Shown here piece after piece: positions 26,564-34,559 of a stretch of DNA of 64,000 nt. The DNA lies in assembly GCA_910579395.1 (NCBI GenBank), contig CAJTUC010000023.1, forward strand, positions 3,225 through 67,224. Direction: 5' to 3'. Position numbers and translations under genes: made by a program. This DNA comes from an uncultured Lachnospiraceae bacterium (GTDB lineage Bacteria > Bacillota > Clostridia > Lachnospirales > Lachnospiraceae). The notes beneath the pieces were generated by a model. It did not search any database, had not been told where the DNA came from, and saw only the letters and a list, made by a program, of their open reading frames with translations. Every line of letters starts with the position of its first letter. Position 1 is the stretch's first letter.

Positions 26564-29500
26564 TTGAATCAGATGCAGTTTACGCTTGGTATTGATATCG
26601 GCTCTACTACAGTCAAGATAGCGATTCTGGATGAAAAACATCAGATTCTTTTTTCTGATTACAAAAGGCACTTTGCCAACATCAGAGAGACTTTAGCCGA
26701 TTTATTACAAAGTGCTTATACAAAACTTGGCAATATTTCCCTGCACCCGATGATCACGGGATCCGGCGGCCTTACACTGGCGAATCATTTACGGGTTCCT
26801 TTCGTACAGGAAGTCATCGCCGTATCCACTTCCCTGCAGGAATTTGCTCCCGTTACGGACGTGGCGATCGAACTGGGCGGAGAAGACGCGAAGATCATCT
26901 ATTTTGAAGGCGGCAACGTGGAACAGCGCATGAACGGTATCTGCGCCGGCGGAACCGGTTCTTTTATCGACCAGATGGCATCCCTTTTACAGACGGATGC
27001 GTCGGGTCTGAATGAGTATGCGAAAAATTACCACTCTCTATACACGATTGCTGCAAGATGCGGCGTATTCGCCAAATCCGATATCCAGCCCCTGATCAAT
27101 GAAGGTGCGACCAAAGAGGACTTATCCGCTTCTATTTTCCAGGCCGTCGTCAACCAGACCATCAGCGGCCTTGCCTGCGGCAAGCCGATTCGCGGACACG
27201 TTGCATTCTTAGGCGGCCCGCTCCACTTTTTATCAGAACTCAAGCAATCCTTCATCCGTACCTTAAAGCTGGATGATGAACATATTATCGATACGGAGAA
27301 CTCTCATCTTTTCGCTGCTATCGGTTCCGCATTGAATGCCAAAGAAGACACTTGTTATTCCATGCAGGAAATGGTCGATAAACTGTCCTCCGATATCAAA
27401 ATGGAATTTGAAGTGGAACGTATGGAACCTCTTTTTGCTTCTAAGGAAGAATATGAAACTTTCGGCAAAAGGCATTCGGCCCATCATGTGAAAACCGCTG
27501 ATCTTGCGTCATACCATGGCAAATGTTTTCTCGGCATCGACGCCGGAAGTACGACGACAAAGGTCGCCCTCGTAAGCGAGGACGGCTCGCTTCTCTATTC
27601 CTTTTACAGCAGCAATGACGGAAGCCCGTTAAAAACGGCAATCCGCTCCATACAGGAAATTTACGCGCTTCTGCCGAAGGATGTGGAAATCGTCCGCTCC
27701 TGCTCTACCGGCTACGGTGAAGCCCTGATGAAAGCAGCTTTTTTGCTGGATGACGGTGAGGTAGAAACGGTCGCACACTATTACGCCGCCGCTTTCTTCG
27801 ACCCGGAAGTGGATTGCATTCTGGACATCGGCGGACAGGATATGAAATGCATCAAGATCAAGAACCAGACCGTTGACAGCGTACAGCTCAATGAAGCATG
27901 TTCCTCCGGCTGCGGCTCTTTCATCGAGACCTTTGCCAAATCCCTAAATTACAGCGTACAGGATTTCGCAGACGCCGCACTTTTTGCTGAACACCCGATT
28001 GATCTGGGTACCCGCTGCACCGTTTTCATGAATTCCAAAGTAAAGCAGGCACAGAAAGAAGGCGCTGCCGTTTCCGATATTTCCGCCGGACTTGCCTATT
28101 CCGTCATTAAAAATGCGCTGTTTAAGGTCATCAAAGTATCCGATGCGTCGGAACTCGGCAAAAATATCGTCGTGCAAGGCGGTACTTTCTATAACGACGC
28201 GGTACTGCGCAGTTTCGAAAAAATAGCGAACTGCGAGGCTATTCGGCCGGATATCGCGGGAATCATGGGAGCTTTCGGTGCGGCATTGATCGCCAGAGAA
28301 AATTACCGCGAAGGCAGCCAGACTACCATGCTTTCGATTGACAAAATCAATTCTCTGCAGTTTGAGACAAGTATGGCAAAATGCAAAGGCTGTACGAATA
28401 ACTGCCGGCTTACCATCAATAAATTTACCGGCGGCCGCCAGTATATCTCCGGCAACCGCTGTGAACGAGGACTTGGAAAGGCCAAAAGCGAAAACAACAT
28501 ACCGAATTTATTCGATTATAAGCTAAAAAGGCTCTTTTCCTATGAACCGCTTCCCCCAAACGAAGCCAAAAGGGGAACGGTGGGCATTCCGCGCGTCCTG
28601 AATATGTATGAAAATTATCCTTTCTGGTTCACCTTTTTCACCAGACTGGGATATCGTGTCATTCTCTCCCCGAGTTCCAACCGCAAGATTTATGAACTCG
28701 GCATTGAATCGATTCCCAGCGAATCGGAATGTTACCCGGCCAAACTGGCGCACGGGCATGTGACATGGCTGATCAGACAAGGGGTGGATTTCATCTTCTA
28801 TCCCGCGCTTTTCTATGAACGCGAGGAGTTTCCGGATGCAAACGACCATTATAACTGCCCGATCGTCACTTCCTATTCCGAAAACATCAAGAACAACGTG
28901 GAAGAAATCGGCCGTGGAGAAGTCGTTTTCCGCAATCCCTTTATGTCTTTCCGGAATCTAAAGACTGTTACGGAAGCCCTTACACGGGAATTTAAAGAAC
29001 TTCCTATAACAGATGTTATGAACGCATGCGAAGCCGCCTGGGAAGAACTGGAAACCGTCAGAACAGATATACGCACCAAAGGAGAAGAGGCGCTCCGCTA
29101 TATGGAAGCAAATCACAAACGAGGCATCGTCCTTGCGGGCCGTCCCTATCATATCGACCCGGAGATCAACCACGGCATACCGGAACTGATCAATTCCTAC
29201 GATTTTGCCGTATTGACAGAGGATTCCGTCTCCCACCTCGCTGCACCCGAACGTCCGCTCATCGTTTCCGACCAGTGGATGTATCATTCCAGATTGTATG
29301 CCGCTGCGAGCTATGTCAAAACAAGAGACGATCTGGATCTGATCCAGTTAAATTCCTTCGGCTGCGGACTGGATGCCGTTACAACGGATCAGGTCAATGA
29401 TATTTTGTCCGGTTCCGATAAAATTTATACCTGTTTGAAAATTGATGAAGTAAATAATCTTGGGGCTGCCAGAATCCGTATCCGCTCTCTGATCTCCGCG

Positions 29501-30793
29501 ATTAAAGTCCGCGAGCAGAAGAACAAACAGCGTACGATTCACTCCAGCGCCATCCAGAAAGTCGCCTTTACGGAAGAAATGCGCAAAAATTATACGATTC
29601 TCTGCCCGCAGATGTCGCCGATTCATTTTGAGGTACTGCAGGCCGCTTTCAGCGCCTGCGGCTACAATTTTGAAGTATTGGGCAACGACAACCGGCATGC
29701 TGTAGATGTTGGATTGAAATATGTAAATAACGACGCGTGTTATCCTTCATTGATGGTCATCGGACAGGTCATGGACGCTCTGCTTTCCGGCAAATACGAT
29801 CTGAACAAAGTAGCGATCATCATGAGCCAGACCGGCGGCGGCTGCCGCGCTACCAACTATGTCGGCTTTATCAGAAGGGCGCTTGCCAAAGCCGGCATGC
29901 AGCAGATTCCCGTGATTTCCCTGAATCTTGCCGGTATCGAAAGCAATCCGGGCTTCCATTTAAATGCGGACCTTTTTCTCCGTCTCGCATATGGTGCCGT
30001 ATTCGGAGATATCTTCATGCGCTGTGTCTACCGGATGCGCCCCTACGAAAAAGAACCCGGTTCCGTCAATGCAGTTCATCAAAAATGGATAACAAAATGC
30101 CGCGAATTCGTTTCCAGAAAGCACATGAGTTATTTTACCTTCTGTAAGATGTGCCGCGAAATCGTAAAAGAATTTGATGCAATACCCGTTACGGATATGA
30201 AAAAACCGCGCGTCGGCATCGTCGGCGAAATCCTTGTAAAATTTGCGCCGGCCGCCAACAACCATCTTGTGGAGCTGCTGGAATCCGAAGGTGCAGAAGC
30301 CGTCGTTCCCGATTTGATCGACTTTATCCTCTACTGCTTTTATAATCAGATTTATAAAGCCGAATTCCTCGGCAAATCAAAAAAAGCGGCCATTATTTCT
30401 AAAGCCGGTATCTGGGCTGTTGAAAAACTGCGTTCCAGTGCGGCAAAAGCCCTCGAAAAGAGTACGCATTTTGAACCGCCAACAAGCATCTACAGACTCG
30501 TCGAGTATGCCGAGCCAATCGTTAATATCGGCAACCAGACCGGTGAGGGCTGGTTCTTGACAGGCGAAATGGTCGAACTGATTCACAGCGGTGTCAATAA
30601 CATCGTCTGCACGCAGCCCTTCGGCTGTCTGCCGAACCATGTTGTCGGCAAAGGCGTTATCAAAGAACTTCGGAAGCTCTACCCGCTTTCCAATATCGTA
30701 GCAATCGATTATGACCCCGGCGCAAGTGAGGTCAATCAGCTCAACCGAATCAAACTGATGCTGTCAACAGCACAGAAGAATCTGAAAAAGTGA
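26564..30793 (+). CDS. Giant 2-hydroxyacyl-CoA dehydratase activator-like protein (two BadF ATPase domains + DUF2229)
   Basis: 1409 residues. Two actin-fold BadF/HgdC ATPase domains: the first starts TLGIDIGSTTVKIAILD and the second CFLGIDAGSTTTKVALV, with ELGGEDAKII, DIGGQDMKCI and the Gly-rich CSSGCGSFIETF helices. A cysteine cluster CKGCTNNCRLTI plus NRCERG follows, then a DUF2229 domain (RVLNMYENYPFWFTFFTRLGY, SESECYPAK) and a C-terminal CoA-dehydratase-like part with SQTGGGCRATNYVGFIRRAL. Related one-domain activators use ATP to push an electron onto 2-hydroxyacyl-CoA dehydratases through a [4Fe-4S] cluster. No dehydratase gene is adjacent, so the client is unknown. TTG is chosen as start because GAAGGAG lies ten bases upstream. 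Confidence 0.88.
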   Translation: MNQMQFTLGIDIGSTTVKIAILDEKHQILFSDYKRHFANIRETLADLLQSAYTKLGNISLHPMITGSGGLTLANHLRVPFVQEVIAVSTSLQEFAPVTDVAIELGGEDAKIIYFEGGNVEQRMNGICAGGTGSFIDQMASLLQTDASGLNEYAKNYHSLYTIAARCGVFAKSDIQPLINEGATKEDLSASIFQAVVNQTISGLACGKPIRGHVAFLGGPLHFLSELKQSFIRTLKLDDEHIIDTENSHLFAAIGSALNAKEDTCYSMQEMVDKLSSDIKMEFEVERMEPLFASKEEYETFGKRHSAHHVKTADLASYHGKCFLGIDAGSTTTKVALVSEDGSLLYSFYSSNDGSPLKTAIRSIQEIYALLPKDVEIVRSCSTGYGEALMKAAFLLDDGEVETVAHYYAAAFFDPEVDCILDIGGQDMKCIKIKNQTVDSVQLNEACSSGCGSFIETFAKSLNYSVQDFADAALFAEHPIDLGTRCTVFMNSKVKQAQKEGAAVSDISAGLAYSVIKNALFKVIKVSDASELGKNIVVQGGTFYNDAVLRSFEKIANCEAIRPDIAGIMGAFGAALIARENYREGSQTTMLSIDKINSLQFETSMAKCKGCTNNCRLTINKFTGGRQYISGNRCERGLGKAKSENNIPNLFDYKLKRLFSYEPLPPNEAKRGTVGIPRVLNMYENYPFWFTFFTRLGYRVILSPSSNRKIYELGIESIPSESECYPAKLAHGHVTWLIRQGVDFIFYPALFYEREEFPDANDHYNCPIVTSYSENIKNNVEEIGRGEVVFRNPFMSFRNLKTVTEALTREFKELPITDVMNACEAAWEELETVRTDIRTKGEEALRYMEANHKRGIVLAGRPYHIDPEINHGIPELINSYDFAVLTEDSVSHLAAPERPLIVSDQWMYHSRLYAAASYVKTRDDLDLIQLNSFGCGLDAVTTDQVNDILSGSDKIYTCLKIDEVNNLGAARIRIRSLISAIKVREQKNKQRTIHSSAIQKVAFTEEMRKNYTILCPQMSPIHFEVLQAAFSACGYNFEVLGNDNRHAVDVGLKYVNNDACYPSLMVIGQVMDALLSGKYDLNKVAIIMSQTGGGCRATNYVGFIRRALAKAGMQQIPVISLNLAGIESNPGFHLNADLFLRLAYGAVFGDIFMRCVYRMRPYEKEPGSVNAVHQKWITKCREFVSRKHMSYFTFCKMCREIVKEFDAIPVTDMKKPRVGIVGEILVKFAPAANNHLVELLESEGAEAVVPDLIDFILYCFYNQIYKAEFLGKSKKAAIISKAGIWAVEKLRSSAAKALEKSTHFEPPTSIYRLVEYAEPIVNIGNQTGEGWFLTGEMVELIHSGVNNIVCTQPFGCLPNHVVGKGVIKELRKLYPLSNIVAIDYDPGASEVNQLNRIKLMLSTAQKNLKK

Positions 30794-30887
30794 AATACCA
30801 CGCAGCAAGCTGCGAGATATTCCACTCTCGCGGCAGTCGCCAACTGCCCATGTAAACATGGTCGCCTGGCTCGCTGCTCGCGGAGAT
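30794..30887. repeat. Hairpin-rich spacer after the activator-like gene
   Basis: Contains GCAGCAAGCTGC, GCGAG/CTCGC and CATGTAAACATG inverted repeats. No U-tract is seen on the plus strand, so termination of the long gene here is possible but not clear. Confidence 0.4.
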
Positions 30888-30932
30888 AAAAAAGCAGATG
30901 TACCTGTGGAATCTCTTCCGGGTTACATCTGC
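30888..30932 (-). terminator. Terminator overlapping the end of the DUF6472-type gene
   Basis: GCAGATGTAACC pairs with AGGTACATCTGC, followed by TTTTTT on the minus strand. The stop codon of the gene lies inside the stem. Confidence 0.75.
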
Positions 30933-31099
30933 TTTCTTACAATCCTGTATTCGTCATCCTGCTGATAGAAGGAACACTCAAAATTTCCACCGCCCAGGAA
31001 ACGGCTCATATCATCCTCATCCAAATCTACCATACACACATAACACTCATAATCTTCATCGTAAACATAATTGCTGCATGTATCACAACTGCTGCTCAT
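30923..31099 (-). CDS. Small Cys- and Asp/Glu-rich protein, DUF6472-type
   Basis: 58 residues, too short for simple ORF finders. Translation: MSSSCDTCSNYVYDEDYECY, then VCMVDLDEDDMSRFLGGGNF and ECSFYQQDDEYRIVRKQM. Four cysteines in a CxxC...CxxC arrangement plus a later Cys suggest metal binding; the C-terminal YRIVRKQM is a hallmark of this small Lachnospiraceae family. A GGGGGTAAG ribosome binding site precedes ATG. It follows the 96-aa gene by 42 bases and ends in an intrinsic terminator, so the two form a short operon. Function unknown. Confidence 0.8.
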   Translation of the reverse strand: MSSSCDTCSNYVYDEDYECYVCMVDLDEDDMSRFLGGGNFECSFYQQDDEYRIVRKQM

Positions 31100-31141
31100 C
31101 TTACCCCCATTTCTGTTTTACCCGCATGTTCAATAAATTTC

Positions 31142-31432
31142 TTAATAAAAATCATTATTCAATTTGCGGTTAATGAACTTAATTTTTCCCTTTTCATCCT
31201 CAACAAGCGACTGAATCGCTTCTTCTGCCGCTTCTTTCTGTAACTGGTTGACACAGAAAATACAGGTTCCGAATTTGTCTCTGGAAAAAAAACCGGGCTT
31301 CTCCCACTTTACATAATAAGATACTCTGTTCTTCAACAAAAGCTTTTCAATCCGCTCCTTCATACCCAAATCGGTGACCTGGCACCACTCCAGTTCATTG
31401 TGTACTTTCACTTTTTGATATGCTGTCTCCAT
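31142..31432 (-). CDS. Conserved-looking small protein of unknown function
   Basis: 96 residues from METAYQKVKVHNELEW. No signal or membrane segment. It contains a CIFCVNQLQ segment (CxxC) and the start KVHNELEWCQVTDLGMKERIEKLLLKNRVSYYVKW looks like a small alpha/beta fold; nothing is recognised. It has its own consensus promoter and is followed by the DUF6472-type gene, and both products are Cys-containing, which could hint at a joint metal or redox role (inference). Confidence 0.65.
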   Translation of the reverse strand: METAYQKVKVHNELEWCQVTDLGMKERIEKLLLKNRVSYYVKWEKPGFFSRDKFGTCIFCVNQLQKEAAEEAIQSLVEDEKGKIKFINRKLNNDFY

Positions 31433-31479
31433 CCTCAATACCTCATTCGTAAAATTTTGACTGAAATCATATTTCTTTT

Positions 31480-31508
31480 ATTATATCCCTTTTTCCCCGT
31501 TTATGCAA
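31480..31508 (-). promoter_or_regulatory. Promoter of the two small genes
   Basis: Minus strand TTGCAT (31508-31503), 17 bases, TATAAT (31485-31480). Confidence 0.7.
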
Positions 31509-31510
31509 GG

Positions 31511-31539
31511 TTGCAGAACTGTCTATTTTATGGTATCTT
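31511..31539 (+). promoter_or_regulatory. Promoter of metA
   Basis: Plus strand TTGCAG (31511-31516), 17 bases, TATCTT (31534-31539), back to back with the promoter of the small genes. A GTTACA/TGTAAC inverted repeat follows in the leader near 31549-31568. No SAM riboswitch consensus is seen in this short leader. Confidence 0.55.
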
Positions 31540-31603
31540 TATTTTTAGGTTACAGTTCAGCGTGTAACATCTTTAGTTATCATACAGAATGGAGAAATAA
31601 ATC

Positions 31604-32521
31604 ATGCCTATTAAAATCAAGGATTCCCTTCCGGCCAAAAAGACTCTGGAAGAAGAAAATATTTTTGTCATGACCGATTTTCGCGCAATTCATCAGGATA
31701 TACGGCCTTTGAATGTGCTGATCTTGAACCTGATGCCGACAAAAGTCATCACGGAGACACAGCTTCTTCGCAAGCTTTCCAACTCTCCTTTACAGGTATC
31801 GGTAGAATTTCTGCAGACCGCAAGCTATACACCACAGCATACCGACTCTAATCATCTGGAGTCTTTTTATACGACTTTTGACAAAGTAAAAGACCGCAAA
31901 TTTGACGGTATGATCATTACCGGTGCGCCGCTCGACTATGTGAAATTTGAAGATGTCACCTACTGGGAGGAACTCTGCACCATCATGGAATGGGGAAAGA
32001 CCCATGTACACTGTACGCTCCATCTATGCTGGGGCGCCTATGCAGGCCTCTACTATTTCTACGGCTTGGAACGCACAGACTATCCGGAGAAACTTTCCGG
32101 TGTCTATGCCCATAGAGTATTGAAAAAGACTTCACCGCTGTTCCGCGGTTTCGACGATATTTTTTATGCGCCGCAGTCCCGCGCGATGGGAATTGAAGCA
32201 TCCAAGATTGCTACGGTACCGGAGTTAGAGCTAATGGCCATTTCTGACGAAGCCGGTGTCACAATCGTCAAGACTACCGACAGCCGCCACTTTTTCGTCA
32301 GCTGTCACCCGGAATATGATACGGATACGCTGGCAAAAGAATATTACCGCGATCTCGAAAAAGGAATGAATCCGAAAATTCCGGTCAACTATTTTCCGAA
32401 CGACGATCCTTCACAGGCTCCCATCGTCAACTGGCGTTCTACCGGGCAGCTGCTGTATTCAAACTGGCTGAATTATTATGTGTACCAGACGACTCCGTAT
32501 GATGTGAAGGAGATTGAATAA
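31604..32521 (+). CDS. metA: Homoserine O-acyltransferase MetA (probably acetyl)
   Basis: 305 residues. Transfers an acyl group to homoserine in methionine synthesis. Residue numbering matches E. coli MetA: nucleophile Cys142 in HLCWGAYAG, His235 and Glu237 in SCHPEYD. The acyl-CoA selectivity position 111 is Asp (GAPLDYVKF), where Gly is linked to succinyl-CoA use and Glu to acetyl-CoA use; Asp should behave like Glu but this is inference. Start ATG follows TGGAGAAATAAATC. It is a single-gene unit with its own promoter, closed by the bidirectional terminator at 32741-32791 some 220 bases later. Confidence 0.95.
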   Translation: MPIKIKDSLPAKKTLEEENIFVMTDFRAIHQDIRPLNVLILNLMPTKVITETQLLRKLSNSPLQVSVEFLQTASYTPQHTDSNHLESFYTTFDKVKDRKFDGMIITGAPLDYVKFEDVTYWEELCTIMEWGKTHVHCTLHLCWGAYAGLYYFYGLERTDYPEKLSGVYAHRVLKKTSPLFRGFDDIFYAPQSRAMGIEASKIATVPELELMAISDEAGVTIVKTTDSRHFFVSCHPEYDTDTLAKEYYRDLEKGMNPKIPVNYFPNDDPSQAPIVNWRSTGQLLYSNWLNYYVYQTTPYDVKEIE

Positions 32522-32740
32522 CAAGCGTTTTATCCCTTTATTTATGGGAATTATCGACATTTTACGTTTTTATAGAACTTATGTTATTCTTATATAATTC
32601 TTTATTTTTTGATATTATAGAATAGAAAAATGGGGTAAAAATGGGGTACAGAACCTTATGCTTGGAGCTCGATTATGTCCGTGACACATTTTTTAGTGGT
32701 TCCGTCCGTAAGTATCGTTTTATGTTACTTAGAGTAAATT

Positions 32741-32791
32741 AAAAAGAGTGTAAAACTTTTTGAAAATTCAATAGGATTCACACTCTTTTTT
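32741..32791. terminator. Bidirectional terminator between metA and the 61-aa gene
   Basis: AAAAAGAGTGT and ACACTCTTTTTT form an 11-base-pair stem with runs of A and T on both sides, serving both converging transcripts. The 200 bases between metA and this stem show only AT-rich sequence and a short ATGGGGTA duplication. Confidence 0.75.
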
Positions 32792-32812
32792 AATTATATT
32801 ATAATATCCCTT

Positions 32813-32998
32813 TTATGCTTTTACCCTGTCAAGTTCTGTTACATTAACACCGGATGCAGTAAGTATTGCCTTTAAATCAACATACCTTTCATGCATTTCT
32901 TTATAAGCCGCTGATTCTTTATCTTGTGTTAAAATCATATACTTTTGAAGCCTCGAAAATTCTTCGATGTTTCTTTGTATCATTTCTTTTTCTGTCAT
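32813..32998 (-). CDS. Small helical protein of unknown function, paralogue of 7886-8077
   Basis: 61 residues, charged, predicted helical. Full-length similarity to the 63-residue protein at 7886-8077: both have [IL]xxF near the start, [KE]YM around residue 20, a central Tyr, RYVDLKAIL versus KYISLKALL, and end GVNVTELDRVKA versus GVNLTDIDEIKE. It is a monocistronic gene with a terminator directly downstream. The divergence between the two copies, with the same spacing of key residues, argues for real selection rather than chance ORFs. Confidence 0.7.
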   Translation of the reverse strand: MTEKEMIQRNIEEFSRLQKYMILTQDKESAAYKEMHERYVDLKAILTASGVNVTELDRVKA

Positions 32999-33124
32999 GA
33001 TATATCACCGCCCTTTAAAGCTATAAATCACTTATTACAATATAATTATATCAAATCGTACAAAGAGTGTAAACCCTATTCAATTATCAATGTACGCGTT
33101 TTTATGCTAGTTTTTATACTGCAT

Positions 33125-33166
33125 AAAAAAATGCCTCAAACTGATATTTTTCAGTTGAGGCATTTT
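33125..33166 (-). terminator. Terminator of the solute-binding protein/kinase operon
   Basis: AATGCCTCAACTGA pairs with TCAGTTTGAGGCATT on the minus strand, followed by TTTTTT; 46 bases beyond the gene end. Confidence 0.85.
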
Positions 33167-33211
33167 GGGGAGTTTCAGCATTTCTTTTCTTTCACGATAT
33201 AATATAATCCT

Positions 33212-34525
33212 CTATTTCGCCAGTGTTTCTTCCTGAAGTCTGTCAAATTCCGCCATGCACTCATCCACCGCAGCGCCGTTCAGCAGGTCCCGTACGATGA
33301 GACAGGTATTTCCCCACTGCTCCAGCTGCATATTCGCATTGGCTCCGAGAACATAGACATTTTCTTCTATCCTGTCATTCAGCGGTTTTAACGCGGGAAT
33401 ACACTCCACCTCCACATTTTTAGACGGTGAAATTACTTTATTCGTTTCCGTATATACCTGGAGTGCTTCATCGGAAAGAATCACCTCCAAAACACGCATT
33501 GCATCTTCCGCATGTTCCGCATTCGAGCCGACACCGAATCCCGTCATCGACATTACGGGCATCTGTCCGCGGCTGCTCGGAAAACCAATGACCAGCATAT
33601 TAAAATCCGGAGCCCCGTATGCGGTATCCGTATTGGCCGCTCCCCAATATGCCATGACAATAGGCGTTTTCCCTTCAAGAAAATCCGCCCCCTCGCCTTC
33701 GATTGCTTCGCTGACCAAAGCCTTTTCGGCATCGATATAGCCACAGTCAATCAATTCCTGAAGAAACTCAAATCCGGGACGCATATAGTCGCTGTATTTG
33801 CTTTCTCCGCTGTTTAACGCCGCAATTTCCGCCTCCGTATTCCCGCCGTTATACAAATCCGCATAGGCCTGGGCCAGAACAAAAGTTTCCAGCCACCAGC
33901 GGTTTGCCCCTACCGGCGTTTCGATTCCGTTTTCCTTAAATACTCTGCAGCATTCCAGAAAATCTTCCGGCGTCTCCGGCAGTTCCAGATGATACTGGTC
34001 AAACATATCTTTGTTGATAAAAAGACCATACACCACTACTTCCTGTGGAATGGCCACCAGTTTTCCATCGATCGTATTCGCCGTTTTAACAACATCCCGC
34101 AAATTTTCCGTACATGCAAGCCCCGACAGGTCCATGAGCTTTCCTTCTTCTCCCAAAGTCTTGATCACATTCGGATTCAGCAGATAAATATCATCCATAT
34201 CGTTCCGTGCCCTGTCAAGCGCTATATCATCATAAGTCTTATCCTGATAATCTTCCGCCGTATATGTGATATAGCCAACGGATACACCCAGTTCCTCTTC
34301 CGCCATGATAATTGTTTTATCTATGGCACTCCTTGCCACATTTTCCGCATCCGGATTCGTTTTTTCCATCGGGCTGTACAGATTCACGACCCGCTTTTCA
34401 GTCTCCTCCGACTCCTCCAGATTGAAATTCTCTTTGCTCCCGCAGGCTGCTACGGTAAGAACCGCCGCTCCTGTCAGAAATACCGCCGCGGCTTTCCTGA
34501 AATGATTCATTTTATCCTTTTTCAT
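33212..34525 (-). CDS. Extracellular solute-binding lipoprotein (ABC family 1), paired with a sensor kinase
   Basis: 437 residues. Signal peptide with lipobox LTVAACGS, then a two-lobe sugar-type binding protein: VVNLYSPMEKTNPD, DDIYLLNPNVIKTLGEEGKLMDL, FINKDMFDQYHLELPETPEDFLE, and FLEGKTPIVMAYWGA. No ABC permease or ATPase genes are nearby. Instead it lies 33 bases downstream of a hybrid histidine kinase gene and shares its promoter and terminator, so it may present a ligand to the kinase's outer domain instead of feeding a transporter (inference). Carbohydrate is the likeliest ligand class but is not shown by the sequence. Confidence 0.85.
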   Translation of the reverse strand: MKKDKMNHFRKAAAVFLTGAAVLTVAACGSKENFNLEESEETEKRVVNLYSPMEKTNPDAENVARSAIDKTIIMAEEELGVSVGYITYTAEDYQDKTYDDIALDRARNDMDDIYLLNPNVIKTLGEEGKLMDLSGLACTENLRDVVKTANTIDGKLVAIPQEVVVYGLFINKDMFDQYHLELPETPEDFLECCRVFKENGIETPVGANRWWLETFVLAQAYADLYNGGNTEAEIAALNSGESKYSDYMRPGFEFLQELIDCGYIDAEKALVSEAIEGEGADFLEGKTPIVMAYWGAANTDTAYGAPDFNMLVIGFPSSRGQMPVMSMTGFGVGSNAEHAEDAMRVLEVILSDEALQVYTETNKVISPSKNVEVECIPALKPLNDRIEENVYVLGANANMQLEQWGNTCLIVRDLLNGAAVDECMAEFDRLQEETLAK

Positions 34526-34559
34526 GATTTCTTTCTAATTACTCCTTATTGGATACAAT

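Noticed and set aside
31540..31603. SAM riboswitch upstream of metA
   Set aside because: The leader is about 60 bases, too short, and lacks the SAM-I core.
32625..32660. ATGGGGTA-type duplicated text as an integration (att) site
   Set aside because: A short direct repeat only; no integrase, tRNA target or flanking foreign genes nearby.
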